Source: an uncultured Phascolarctobacterium sp.
GTDB taxonomy: Bacteria; Bacillota; Negativicutes; Acidaminococcales; Acidaminococcaceae
Assembly (NCBI GenBank): GCA_947629685.1
Contig: CANREP010000002.1
Coordinates: 62,001 to 126,000, forward strand
Direction of reading: 5' to 3'
Length of the DNA stretch: 64,000 nt
A program made the translations under genes and the position numbers. The first letter of the stretch is position 1, and each line of letters begins with the position of its first letter. Shown here in pieces: positions 41,632 to 51,206 of this stretch. Below the pieces are notes generated by a model. That model ran no database searches and was not told the origin of the DNA. It worked only from the letters and a program-made list of their open reading frames with translations.

Positions 41632-43482
41632 TCATTTACGTCTGCCAGCCCGTTTGCGGAAACCTTGCTGATGTAATGCTTTGGAACGGCCGTCGTCTAT
41701 CAGGCATTTTGACGCAGAGCCGATTAAATCAGTACGACCGCTCAGACGCAGTGCTTCCAGAACAAGAGCTTTATTTTTAGGATTCTTATACTGCATAAGA
41801 GCCCGCTGCATCGCTTTTTCATGAGGATTATGCGCTGTAAATACTTTTCGGCCCGTTTCCGGATCTACTCCCGAATAATACATGGCGGTAGAAGCGCTGC
41901 CGGGAGTAGGGATAAAATCTTGTACCTGCTGCGGATGATGTTTAATATCACGCAGAAATTCAGCCAGTTCCACAGCATTTTCAAGAGTGCATCCGGGATG
42001 GCTGGAAATAAAATAAGGCACAAGATACTGAGGTAAGCCGATTTCCTTATTTTTTTTATCAAACAAACGCATAAAACGCAGATAAACATTCTTCCCAGGT
42101 TTCTTCATATACCGCAATACAGTAGGAGAAATATGTTCCGGCGCAATTTTTAACTGCCCGCTAATATGATACCGGCATAATTCGTCAAGAAACGCCAGTT
42201 TTTCATCTGCCAGCAGGTAATCATATCTAATACCGCTGCGGATGAAAACTTTCTTGATTCCCGGCAGACTGCGAATCTTACGTAATAAGGAAATGTAATC
42301 ACTGTGATCCGCATCAAGATTGGGACAAGGCTCTGGAAACAGACATTGTCTGTCCTTACAAACGCCAACTTTCAGCTGTTTTGCACAGGAAGGATGGCGA
42401 AAATTTGCCGTAGGGCCGCCTACATCATGAATGTAGCCTTTAAAGCCCGGCAACTTAGTTATAATCTTAGCTTCACGCAGAATGGATTCATGGCTGCGGG
42501 ATTGAATAATACGTCCCTGATGGGCATGAATAGCGCAGAAAGAACAGCTGCCGAAACAACCGCGGCAGCTGACGATACTGAATTGTACCTCTTCCAATGC
42601 CGCAACGCCTCCTAAAGGCTTATAAGAAGGATGACAATCACGCATATAGTCAAGATCATAAATAGCGTCCATTTCTTCTTGAGAAAGCGGATAAGGAGGC
42701 GGATTCTGAACAATGTATTTTTTTAATCCTTTTTGCAGAACATATTTGCCATAAAACGGATCCTGTTCCTGACTTTGCAGTTTATAAGCAGTGGCGAAAA
42801 GTTCACGTTTATTTTTGATTTCAGCAATACCTGGCAGTTCGACCAGCTCTTCTTTGAGAAGCTCAGGCTTCTTATCAGAAGCATAAGCAGTGCCCCGGAT
42901 ATAAAGCATATCGCTTATATCAGCACCGCCTGACAGATAGTCGGCAATTTCGACGACCTGCTGCTCACCCATACCATAAACCAGCAAATCTGCATGGCTT
43001 GATTCCAAGATAGAAGGCAGCAGCTTGTTTTCCCAATAATCGTAATGTGCAAAACGACGCAGACTGGCCTCTATACCGCCGATAATAACAGGTATTTCCG
43101 GCCACAGCTTTTTCACCTGCTGAGCATAAACTTCCGTTGCATGGTCAGGCCTTTTGCCCATCACGCCACCGGGAGTGTATTTATCTTCACTGCGAGGCTT
43201 TTTGGCAGCTGTATAATGACAGAGCATAGAATCAAGGTTGCCTCCTGAAATCATTACGCCCAGACGAGGCTTACCCAGTATGGCAAAGTTCTGCGGCTTA
43301 TGCCAGTCAGGCTGACATAACAGCGCTACCTTATATCCTCTTGCTTCCAGGACGCGGCAAATAACCGCAGGACCAAAAGAAGGATGATCCACATAAGCGT
43401 CTCCGCTTACGAAAAGAAAATCAATCTGTTCCCATCCGCGTGCCTGTATCTCTTCAGGCGAAATTGGTAAAAACTCTTTCAT
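41632..43482 (-). CDS. ygiQ: YgiQ family radical SAM protein
   Basis: The 616-residue protein belongs to the UPF0313/YgiQ family. It has an N-terminal cobalamin-binding-like region, an N-terminal UPF0313 signature (SGDAYVDHPSFG, IIGGIEASLRRFAHYDYW) and the radical SAM cluster motif CRGCFGSCSFCAIHAHQG near residue 305. The C-terminus is basic (KRAGRRK). The reaction is not known for the family. GGGAG lies upstream of ATG 43482. It stands 15 bases after rodZ and 13 before the binding lipoprotein gene. Confidence 0.94.
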   Translation of the reverse strand: MKEFLPISPEEIQARGWEQIDFLFVSGDAYVDHPSFGPAVICRVLEARGYKVALLCQPDWHKPQNFAILGKPRLGVMISGGNLDSMLCHYTAAKKPRSEDKYTPGGVMGKRPDHATEVYAQQVKKLWPEIPVIIGGIEASLRRFAHYDYWENKLLPSILESSHADLLVYGMGEQQVVEIADYLSGGADISDMLYIRGTAYASDKKPELLKEELVELPGIAEIKNKRELFATAYKLQSQEQDPFYGKYVLQKGLKKYIVQNPPPYPLSQEEMDAIYDLDYMRDCHPSYKPLGGVAALEEVQFSIVSCRGCFGSCSFCAIHAHQGRIIQSRSHESILREAKIITKLPGFKGYIHDVGGPTANFRHPSCAKQLKVGVCKDRQCLFPEPCPNLDADHSDYISLLRKIRSLPGIKKVFIRSGIRYDYLLADEKLAFLDELCRYHISGQLKIAPEHISPTVLRYMKKPGKNVYLRFMRLFDKKNKEIGLPQYLVPYFISSHPGCTLENAVELAEFLRDIKHHPQQVQDFIPTPGSASTAMYYSGVDPETGRKVFTAHNPHEKAMQRALMQYKNPKNKALVLEALRLSGRTDLIGSASKCLIDDGRSKALHQQGFRKRAGRRK

Positions 43483-43497
43483 TAACTGATCTCCCTG

Positions 43498-44253
43498 TTA
43501 TCTGGTATAGGTTTTGACCGCTACACCTTTTTGCCCTTGTAAATTTTCGGATACGCCATTGACAATGACGTTCATGACACCTATATTCCCGTATTTGACA
43601 ATCAATTTATCCTTAGCTTCAAAAGTTTTTTTATCGTTAGCCTGCAGCATACCGACAAAAATTTCTGTACCGTCTGCACTTACTTCCAGCCAGCAAGACC
43701 CGGCTGCAGTCATTTCTACTGTTACTTTATCAGCTTTTACCGGCTGTTTTTCAGTGGCTGCTGGAGCATTTGCCGTGGTATTTTCTGCTGCAGGAACTGA
43801 CGCGGGCAACATCTCCATAATCTTAGGCACTGCAAAATAACTGGCACCTAAAATCGCAACGGCAATTAGGCTCACAACAATCTGTTTCCACGGCAGCTGG
43901 ATGGAAGATAAAGAAAAGCCGTTGCCGCTCCCGAGGCTGCGCTGCTGTTTTAAAGAAATATTAAGCTTGACATTCTTAACTTCACGTATTCCCTGGCTTT
44001 TTATTTCTTCAACGTCGGCTCCCGCTTTTTGTGCTTTGTACATATCTACCAGGTCGGCGCCGTTTAATCCAAGAAAATTTCCGTAGGTACGGATGATACC
44101 TTTAACAAACACTTCTCCGGGAGCTTTACTATATTCGTCATTTTCTATTGCTTCGATATAGATGCGACGGATGCTGGTACCTTTTTCTACATCATCATGG
44201 GAAAGATTTTTAGCTATTCGCGCTGCTTTTAAAATCTGGCCAACACTTTCCAT
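43498..44253 (-). CDS. rodZ: RodZ-like cell-shape protein (HTH plus DUF4115)
   Basis: RodZ-type proteins link the MreB cytoskeleton to the membrane. The 251-residue protein has a cytoplasmic helix-turn-helix domain (residues 1-70, ARIAKNLSHDDVEKGTSIRRIYIEAIE), a basic juxtamembrane region, one membrane helix (about 129-148) and an extracytoplasmic DUF4115 domain (about 170-251, EMTAAGSCWLEVSADG). It is shorter than E. coli RodZ but agrees with Firmicute forms. GGAGG precedes ATG 44253. It is next to ftsK, a frequent arrangement; a shared role in cell division and shape is inference. Confidence 0.92.
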   Translation of the reverse strand: MESVGQILKAARIAKNLSHDDVEKGTSIRRIYIEAIENDEYSKAPGEVFVKGIIRTYGNFLGLNGADLVDMYKAQKAGADVEEIKSQGIREVKNVKLNISLKQQRSLGSGNGFSLSSIQLPWKQIVVSLIAVAILGASYFAVPKIMEMLPASVPAAENTTANAPAATEKQPVKADKVTVEMTAAGSCWLEVSADGTEIFVGMLQANDKKTFEAKDKLIVKYGNIGVMNVIVNGVSENLQGQKGVAVKTYTR

Positions 44254-44268
44254 AAAACTTCCTCCGTA

Positions 44269-46791
44269 CTACTCATGTTTAAAAAAACGTTCTTCAATTT
44301 CCTGACGGGATAAAATAACTTCACGCGGCTTGCTGCCGGCGGATTGGCTTACAATGCCAAGTTCCTCCATCATATCGACCAGCCGTGCCGCTCTGGTATA
44401 ACCTATACGAAATCTGCGCTGCAGCATAGAAGACGACGCCTGCCCCATATCAACTACCAGTTGTACGGCGCTTTCAAATAATTCGTCTTCGTAGTACTCA
44501 TTGCCGGCGGCTTCATTACCGCCATTATTTTTATTTTCGCATTCTAAGGCCTGCGTAGTAACCTCTTCACTATAGTTTACAGGTATAGACTGTTTAATGA
44601 TGAAATCAACTATGCGGTTGAGTTCCGCATCGCTGACAAACGCTCCCTGAACACGCACCGGCTTGTTATAACCGATAGGATAGAACAGCATATCGCCTTT
44701 GCCAAGAAGTTTTTCAGCTCCACCCATATCTAAGATAGTGCGGGAATCGGTCTGCGAAGAAACAGCAAAAGCAATCCTGGAAGGAATATTTGCCTTGACG
44801 ATGCCGGTAATAACATCTACCGAAGGACGCTGCGTTGCCAAAATCAAATGGATACCAGCCGCACGCGCTTTCTGCGCCAGCCGCAAAATAGCGTCTTCTA
44901 CATCTACCTTTGCCACCATCATCAAATCAGACAGTTCGTCGATGATAATAACGATAAAGGGCATTTTTTCTTCTGCCTGCTGATTATAACTGTTTATTTC
45001 CCGCACATGGCTATCGGCAAACATTTGATACCGTCGTTCCATTTCCGCTACCGCCCAATGCAGAGCCGAGGCGGCTTTTTTAGCATCCGTCACCACAGGC
45101 GTAAGCAAGTGCGGAATGCCGTTATAATTGGAAAGTTCTACAACTTTCGGGTCGACAAGTATCAGTTTAACGTCGGATGGACTGGCTTTATATAGCAGTC
45201 CGGCAATAATCGTGTTAATGCAGACTGATTTACCGGATCCAGTAGAGCCTGCTACCAGAAGATGCGGCATTTTTGCCAGATCAGCTGTGATAATATTACC
45301 GCTGATATCTTTTCCGAGGCCGATGCAAAGCTTGGATTCCGCTGTCTGTACTTCTGCGTTATCCACAACCTCACGAAAGTAGACAGGGTCGTTTTTGATA
45401 TTAGGAACTTCAATACCGATGGCGGCTTTACCAGGAATAGGCGCTTCAATACGTACGCCTGAGGCTGCCAGTTTTAAAGCTATATCATCCGCCAGATTGA
45501 CGACAGAACTTACTTTAACGCCGGGAGCCGGCTCTAACTCAAATCTGGTAACTGACGGTCCCCTTGTCACAGCTACTACCTTGGCTTTAACTCTGAAATC
45601 GGCTAAAGTCTGTTCCAAAACAGAACACTGGTGCATGATATCGTTTTCATAAGAAACAGGGTCTGTTACCTTAGGTACATCAAGCAGCTCAATAGCTGGA
45701 AATCTATAACTGCTTTCTTGCGGAATATCTTCCCCTCTATCAGATGAAACCTTGTGAACATCAATTACTGTCGCAGCATTGTGATATTGCTTTTCAGCAC
45801 TGTCGTAAATAGTTACATTAACAGGTGCTTCCGTCTGCTTTATTGCCGGCTCCTGATTGATGACGGCAGACTGCGCTTCTTGCTGCAGCTTATAGTCTTT
45901 ATATGGATTATTGACAATAATATTTTCCTGTTTTAGCGGTTCTGACTTTTGCTTATCCTGCTTAGCTGCAGCATCATAATTTATAATGGGACGCACAATA
46001 ACTGGCTTGCGCTCTTCTTCCCATTCAGGCAGTTCCACAGGATTTTCCTTTATTGCCGCCTGGACTTCTTTCTTCTCATAGATATTTTTCTTATTAAAAT
46101 TTAAAATGCGTTTAAACGAACGCTGATTATTGATGCCGTCCGTAAAAGCAGCAAATTCTTCCTGTTTATAAACACTGCCCGTCTTTCCGTATTTCTTACT
46201 GAAAGCATTTTTACTAACAGCAGCAGGCTCGCGTTCAGTAAAGAAGTGACTTTTTCTGTCTGATGCAGACGTATTGTCGGCAGTTTTACTGCGTGAAAAA
46301 AGTCTTGTGAAGAGCTTTTTTACCGAAATTGCTGCGTATAGAACTATCAGCCAGCATATACCGAGCACAACCCAGGTACCAGTCAAGCCAATCAATCTGT
46401 GCAAAGGCAGGACAAACATGCCACCGACGAGTCCACCGCCGTTTAACATCTGATCAGGATATAGCTCCTGATTAACGGGCACAAAAATATTATGAGCTGT
46501 ACCAAGCAGGCACAGCACGAACAGAAAAAGCAGGCATAGCTTGCCGGCAGACAAGAATGGCAGCAAATCCGCAAAAACAAGCTTTGTACCTACTGCCAAC
46601 AGCAGTATAGGCAGCAGGAAAGCTCCCCTGCCGAAAAAATAATGCTGGAATGTGTTAAAGTCAGCACTGAAAAAAGCGGTTAAAACACCACAATAAGACA
46701 GAAACGCATAAATAGCCGCCAGAATCAGCAATATACCGCAGATACGCTTTAAGACTGTATTATTTTTTTCTTTATTTTTCTTTCTGAGCAA
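44269..46791 (-). CDS. ftsK: DNA translocase FtsK/SpoIIIE
   Basis: FtsK pumps chromosomal DNA through the closing septum. The 840-residue protein has four N-terminal membrane helices (first 170 residues), a linker to about 350, the motor domain with P-loop VAGSTGSGKSV near residue 505 and Walker B IIVIIDELSD, and a C-terminal gamma winged helix (MLQRRFRIGYTRAARLVDMMEE). The start is uncertain: ATG 46806 has no ribosome site, while GGAG inside its first codons is 9 bases before TTG 46791, so I prefer TTG 46791. The 3' neighbour is rodZ after 15 bases; rnj ends 22 bases upstream. Confidence 0.95.
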   Translation of the reverse strand: MLRKKNKEKNNTVLKRICGILLILAAIYAFLSYCGVLTAFFSADFNTFQHYFFGRGAFLLPILLLAVGTKLVFADLLPFLSAGKLCLLFLFVLCLLGTAHNIFVPVNQELYPDQMLNGGGLVGGMFVLPLHRLIGLTGTWVVLGICWLIVLYAAISVKKLFTRLFSRSKTADNTSASDRKSHFFTEREPAAVSKNAFSKKYGKTGSVYKQEEFAAFTDGINNQRSFKRILNFNKKNIYEKKEVQAAIKENPVELPEWEEERKPVIVRPIINYDAAAKQDKQKSEPLKQENIIVNNPYKDYKLQQEAQSAVINQEPAIKQTEAPVNVTIYDSAEKQYHNAATVIDVHKVSSDRGEDIPQESSYRFPAIELLDVPKVTDPVSYENDIMHQCSVLEQTLADFRVKAKVVAVTRGPSVTRFELEPAPGVKVSSVVNLADDIALKLAASGVRIEAPIPGKAAIGIEVPNIKNDPVYFREVVDNAEVQTAESKLCIGLGKDISGNIITADLAKMPHLLVAGSTGSGKSVCINTIIAGLLYKASPSDVKLILVDPKVVELSNYNGIPHLLTPVVTDAKKAASALHWAVAEMERRYQMFADSHVREINSYNQQAEEKMPFIVIIIDELSDLMMVAKVDVEDAILRLAQKARAAGIHLILATQRPSVDVITGIVKANIPSRIAFAVSSQTDSRTILDMGGAEKLLGKGDMLFYPIGYNKPVRVQGAFVSDAELNRIVDFIIKQSIPVNYSEEVTTQALECENKNNGGNEAAGNEYYEDELFESAVQLVVDMGQASSSMLQRRFRIGYTRAARLVDMMEELGIVSQSAGSKPREVILSRQEIEERFFKHE

Positions 46792-46813
46792 AATAACACA
46801 CTCCATAATAAAA

Positions 46814-48478
46814 TCATATTTCCATGATAATAGGAAGAATCATAGGACGACGACGAGTTTTTTCGTATAAGAATCTGCCCAGTGAATCTCTGATAGCAGA
46901 CTTAATGGAAGACCATTCAGAAACGCCGTTTTCTTCGCATTTATCAAGCGCAGCTTGTACTTTATCACGTGCATTATCCATAAGTCCTTCTGCTTCTCGT
47001 ACATACACAAAACCGCGTGACACGATATCAGGCCCAGAAACAACGCGACAGGTTTCCTTTTCAATCGTTACCACAACAATCATGATACCGTCCTGGGAAA
47101 GCTGTTTACGGTCGCGGAGTACGATGTTGCCTACATCGCCGACGCCAAGACCGTCAACGAGTACCTTGCCTGCAGGTATCCTGCCCGCAATACCGATACT
47201 GTTACGGGTTAATTCTACCACACAGCCGTTTTCAGCAATGACGATATTTTCTTTGGGCATACCAAGATCCTGAGCAAGGCTTGCATGTTTGATCAGATGA
47301 CGATATTCGCCATGAACAGGCATGAAGAATTTCGGTCTTACCAGATTATGCATCAGTTTAATTTCTTCACGGCTGGCATGTCCCGAAACATGTACGCCGT
47401 TGGATTTTTCATAAATAACGTCGGCACCTAATTTATACAGGTGGTCGATAGTACGAGCTACCAGCTTTTCGTTGCCGGGAATAGGCGTTGCGGAAATAAT
47501 AACCGTATCGCCGGGCATGATATCTACCTTTTTATGGTCGTTCATAGCCATGCGGGTTAAGGCAGACATCGGCTCACCCTGGCTGCCAGTAGTGATAATA
47601 ACGATTTTATCGGCAGTATAATTATTGGTCTCGTCTATGTCGATTAAAACGCCTTCAGGAGCTTTCAGATAGCCTAATTCCAATGCAATATTGACAACGT
47701 TGACCATGCTGCGGCCAATAACAGCAACTTTGCGTTTATATTTTACCGCGCTGTCAATTACCTGCTGAATCCTGTGTACGTTGGAAGAGAAAGTAGCCAC
47801 GATGATTCTGTTTTTAGCATATCTGAATTCATCATCAAAAGTCTGACCGACCATTTTTTCACTGGGAGTTACGCCGGGACGTTCAGCATTGGTGCTGTCT
47901 GCCAGAAGAGCCAGTACTCCCCTGTCGCCGTATTCGGCAAATTTATTGAATTCCGTTACCTGACCGTCTACAGGCGTATGGTCAAATTTAAAGTCGCCAG
48001 TATGGATAATAGTACCAATCGGCGTATTGATTACGATGGAGACAGCGTCAGGGATGCTGTGGTTGACACGGATAAACTCCAGATTAAACACACCAGCCTT
48101 GATTCTGTCGCCAGGTTTGATTGTGTGTAATCCTTCAGAAGACACGCCGTTTTCCTTGAGCCTGCCTTCCAAGATACCAAGAGTAAGCGCAGTACCGTAA
48201 ACAGGAACATTTACCTGTTTCAAAACATAAGGTAAAGCTCCGATATGGTCTTCGTGACCATGAGTAAGGAAGATAGCTTTTACCTTGTCTTTATTTTCGA
48301 TAAGGTAGGTAAAATCAGGGATTACTAGGTCGATGCCAAGCATATCGTCTTCCGGGAACATCAGCCCGGCATCAATTAAGATAATATCTTCACCATATTT
48401 AAAAACGGTCATATTTTTACCGATTTCCCCTAAACCGCCTAAAGGAATAATTTGAATTTTACTTTGATTTTTTGCCAA
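46814..48478 (-). CDS. rnj: Ribonuclease J
   Basis: RNase J is a metallo-beta-lactamase/beta-CASP nuclease with 5'-exo- and endonuclease activity on RNA. The 554-residue protein has GGLGEIGKN, the metal motif THGHEDHIG near residue 74, HTGDFKFD and a VHVSGHASREE segment. The start is TTG 48478, supported by GGAGGTG seven bases upstream and by the natural N-terminus MAKNQSKI. It is the first gene of an 11-gene tight run on the minus strand that extends to the thioesterase, with no clear internal terminator. A single J paralog is seen here; J1 and J2 cannot be told apart. Confidence 0.95.
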   Translation of the reverse strand: MAKNQSKIQIIPLGGLGEIGKNMTVFKYGEDIILIDAGLMFPEDDMLGIDLVIPDFTYLIENKDKVKAIFLTHGHEDHIGALPYVLKQVNVPVYGTALTLGILEGRLKENGVSSEGLHTIKPGDRIKAGVFNLEFIRVNHSIPDAVSIVINTPIGTIIHTGDFKFDHTPVDGQVTEFNKFAEYGDRGVLALLADSTNAERPGVTPSEKMVGQTFDDEFRYAKNRIIVATFSSNVHRIQQVIDSAVKYKRKVAVIGRSMVNVVNIALELGYLKAPEGVLIDIDETNNYTADKIVIITTGSQGEPMSALTRMAMNDHKKVDIMPGDTVIISATPIPGNEKLVARTIDHLYKLGADVIYEKSNGVHVSGHASREEIKLMHNLVRPKFFMPVHGEYRHLIKHASLAQDLGMPKENIVIAENGCVVELTRNSIGIAGRIPAGKVLVDGLGVGDVGNIVLRDRKQLSQDGIMIVVVTIEKETCRVVSGPDIVSRGFVYVREAEGLMDNARDKVQAALDKCEENGVSEWSSIKSAIRDSLGRFLYEKTRRRPMILPIIMEI

Positions 48479-48563
48479 AAAAAAACACCTCCAGATTTTT
48501 AGTTACGTACAAATATATAATTGATTACAATATTGTGTCCGAACCGCACTTACTCTTCATAAT

Positions 48564-48583
48564 ATTATACACTAAATATTATA
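48564..48583 (-). promoter_or_regulatory. Possible promoter region of the rnj run
   Basis: Two TATAAT boxes on the minus strand (48583-48578 and 48569-48564) lie 86-105 bases before the rnj start. Neither has a convincing -35 at 17 bases, so the call rests on the -10 boxes and on the position after the TRAP terminator. Confidence 0.4.
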
Positions 48584-48623
48584 CAAAAAAAATAGAAAAG
48601 TATATTTTTTATAAAATATTCCC

Positions 48624-48668
48624 TAAAAAAAGAACACCTGAATCAGGGCAAACCCTAATCCAGGTGTT
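48624..48668 (-). terminator. Intrinsic terminator after the TRAP transporter operon
   Basis: On the minus strand AACACCTGGATTAGGG pairs with CCCTGATTCAGGTGTT around a 4-base loop and is followed by CTTTTTTT. It separates the TRAP operon from rnj. Confidence 0.9.
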
Positions 48669-48676
48669 GGAGGTTT

Positions 48677-50629
48677 TTATAAATCTGAATTGCTGTCTTG
48701 TTTGATAGCGCCTTTAATCTTATTAGTACGCTGCCATAAGAAGCCAAGTACCAGAAGGACTATTCCGACAAGGTCGGTAACAGCTCCGGGTATAATCATG
48801 CAGATACCGCCGGCAAAGAAAAGGAGGCGCTGCGGATAATTTAGTACGTTCTGACAGAAGCCTATCATAGCAATAGACGCGCCCCACATACCAACCAGCG
48901 CGGTAAGCGTACTGTAAAGAATGGTCAAGCCAGTAGCGTTTATCATCAGCAGTTCCGGCGAAAGCACAAAGATATAAGGAACGATGAAGGCTGCGATTGC
49001 CAATTTTGCCGCGATGACGCCGGTACGCATGGGGTTAGCACCTGCAATACCTGCGCCGGCATAAGCAGCTAAAGCTACTGGAGGCGTTACGTCAGCAACG
49101 ATACCGAAGTAGAAAGCAAACATATGCGCAGCCAGTACGGGTATGCCCATCTGGATCAGCGCAGGCGCTGCAATCGTAGAAGTAATAACGTAGTTTGCCG
49201 TTGTCGGAACGCCCATACCGAGGATAAGAGAAGTTACCATAGTAAAGAACATGGCAGGAAGCAGCTGGCCGCCGGAAAGATCCAGCAAGGCAGTAGCAAT
49301 TTTCAGACCTACGCCTGTCTTAGTAACTACACCGATGATGATACCTGCCGTTGCGCAGGCAATCAATACGCCAAGAACACCTTTAGAACCGTCGATAAGG
49401 CCTTGAATAATCTGCTTGAAGCTGATGCGTGTAGATTTACGCAAACATGCGCACACAATGCTCAAACCGATTGCGGCCAGTGCAGCACGCATAGGAGTAT
49501 AGCCGCTGACAAGCAGGTAGATAATTACAATCAAGGGGATGGCCAAATGACCTTTTTCCATGAACAGCGTTTTAAATTTAGGCAGTTCTTCACGCGGAGT
49601 ACCTTTTAAACCGTATTTTTTTGCTTCATAATGAACGCCGAGCCATACGCCTATATAATACAGCAAAGCCGGAATGACTGCAGCTTTAACAACATCAAAA
49701 TATGGAACGCCAACGAATTCTGCCATCAGGAAAGCCGCCGCACCCATTACTGGAGGCATCAACTGACCGCCTGTGGAAGCAGCAGCTTCTACAGCACCGG
49801 CAAATTCAGGTCTGTAGCCAAGTTTTTTCATCATAGGGATGGTAAAAGCGCCTGTACCGGCAACGTTACCTACAGAGCTGCCGGAAACGGTACCCATGAG
49901 ACCGGAAGACAGTACGGCAACTTTAGCCGGTCCGCCTGCTGCCCACCCGGCAATAGCGTTGGCAAGATCGATAAAGAATTTACCGAGGCCGGTAGTTTCA
50001 AGATACGCACCAAACAGGATAAACAGATAAATAAATGTTGAAGATACACCCATTGGCGTACCGAAAATACCTTCCGTAGTAAAATACAGGTGGTCGAACA
50101 TTTCCTGAACGCCGACACCGCGATGCGCCAATATTCCCGGCACATACGCACCAAAGAAAGCATAAGCCATAAATACCAGAGCAACAGTAATCATGGGCCA
50201 GCCTACTACGCGGCGGGCAGCTTCAAAAACAAGCAGCGTACCTATAACGCCGACAATAAAGTCGGTTTCATTGTTCATACCGGCACGTTTAACCAGTTCC
50301 TGATAGTTAAAAACGATATACAGAGTGCTGGCAGCACCTACTATGGCAAAAAGCACATCTAAAGGATGCATGGAAGAACGCGACCAGCTGCGGCGCGCAG
50401 GGTACAGCAGAAAAATCAGCAAAAAGCCGAACATAAGATGTATAGCACGCTGCAGGTGCGCATCCAGGATACCGAAGGTAGCGGTATATAACTGAAAAAT
50501 TGCAAACACAATACAAATAGCTGAAATTAAAATATTCCAGAAGCCCTTTAGTTCTCTCTTATCTGATTCTTTATCAAACTTTTGCAGGACTTCTTCTGCA
50601 GATAGTTCTCTGATTTCTTTTGCAGACAT
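48677..50629 (-). CDS. TRAP transporter permease, fused small and large membrane subunits (TAXI type)
   Basis: This 650-residue membrane protein joins the DctQ-like and DctM-like subunits of a tripartite ATP-independent periplasmic transporter in one chain, the 4TM/12TM arrangement of TAXI-type systems. About 16 or more hydrophobic segments are visible, with GSSVGNVAGTGAFTIPMMKK and GMGVPTTANYV as conserved DctM-like motifs. Transport is driven by an ion gradient. The substrate is not known; related systems carry dicarboxylates or amino-acid-like anions. GGGGAG lies before ATG 50629. It is the last gene of the operon after the binding protein and DUF1850 genes. Confidence 0.94.
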   Translation of the reverse strand: MSAKEIRELSAEEVLQKFDKESDKRELKGFWNILISAICIVFAIFQLYTATFGILDAHLQRAIHLMFGFLLIFLLYPARRSWSRSSMHPLDVLFAIVGAASTLYIVFNYQELVKRAGMNNETDFIVGVIGTLLVFEAARRVVGWPMITVALVFMAYAFFGAYVPGILAHRGVGVQEMFDHLYFTTEGIFGTPMGVSSTFIYLFILFGAYLETTGLGKFFIDLANAIAGWAAGGPAKVAVLSSGLMGTVSGSSVGNVAGTGAFTIPMMKKLGYRPEFAGAVEAAASTGGQLMPPVMGAAAFLMAEFVGVPYFDVVKAAVIPALLYYIGVWLGVHYEAKKYGLKGTPREELPKFKTLFMEKGHLAIPLIVIIYLLVSGYTPMRAALAAIGLSIVCACLRKSTRISFKQIIQGLIDGSKGVLGVLIACATAGIIIGVVTKTGVGLKIATALLDLSGGQLLPAMFFTMVTSLILGMGVPTTANYVITSTIAAPALIQMGIPVLAAHMFAFYFGIVADVTPPVALAAYAGAGIAGANPMRTGVIAAKLAIAAFIVPYIFVLSPELLMINATGLTILYSTLTALVGMWGASIAMIGFCQNVLNYPQRLLFFAGGICMIIPGAVTDLVGIVLLVLGFLWQRTNKIKGAIKQDSNSDL

Positions 50630-50657
50630 TGAATAAAAACTCCCCTTTCATAGAAAT

Positions 50658-51197
50658 TTACAAATAATAAGCAAGCCAATATTGATAACGATACATAGTT
50701 TTTATTTCAATCAGAGTGCCCTGACCATACATATCGCATAAATCATAAACCGTTCCGTCATGGATAATGCATGGCCGAGCTTGAACGGCTATCCTCATTT
50801 TGACCGTTTTGTACGGCCTATTCATAATCAATTCGAATCTTCCGTCCTCCGTCTGGCTGATTTTACCGTCAGCCGGCGAATAAGGGAAACCCCATCCAAA
50901 CGATTCAAAACGCGTATGCGTCATTGTCAGATCATCAATACCATTAACAGTGAAATATTCATCTACCGGCGTTTTCTCCACTGAATGAGTAAAACGGATC
51001 CTCCAGCCTTCACCGGGGCTTGTAGCAAAAGCACAAGGCGTTCTGTTACCTTCCGGTATGATGACCGTAATAAGCTGCAGCGCATACCATATCAACAGAA
51101 TTGCTGCCACAAGTGCGCAGGAGAAGATATATCGTGTTTTAAAAAAAGACCGGAAACCGGTAACAACCGGATGCCGGTCTTTCAGATTCTGCGTCAT
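50658..51197 (-). CDS. DUF1850 domain-containing membrane-anchored protein
   Basis: This 179-residue protein has a short cytoplasmic part, one membrane helix (about 27-49) and an extracytoplasmic DUF1850 domain with RIRFTHSVEKTPVDEYF. The family is found almost only beside TAXI-TRAP genes, so an accessory function in that transporter is likely, though the mechanism is unknown. The ribosome site is weak and the start lies 9 bases after the binding-protein stop, so translation may be coupled. An alternative shorter start is not obvious. Confidence 0.85.
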   Translation of the reverse strand: MTQNLKDRHPVVTGFRSFFKTRYIFSCALVAAILLIWYALQLITVIIPEGNRTPCAFATSPGEGWRIRFTHSVEKTPVDEYFTVNGIDDLTMTHTRFESFGWGFPYSPADGKISQTEDGRFELIMNRPYKTVKMRIAVQARPCIIHDGTVYDLCDMYGQGTLIEIKTMYRYQYWLAYYL

Positions 51198-51206
51198 TGC
51201 AAAACC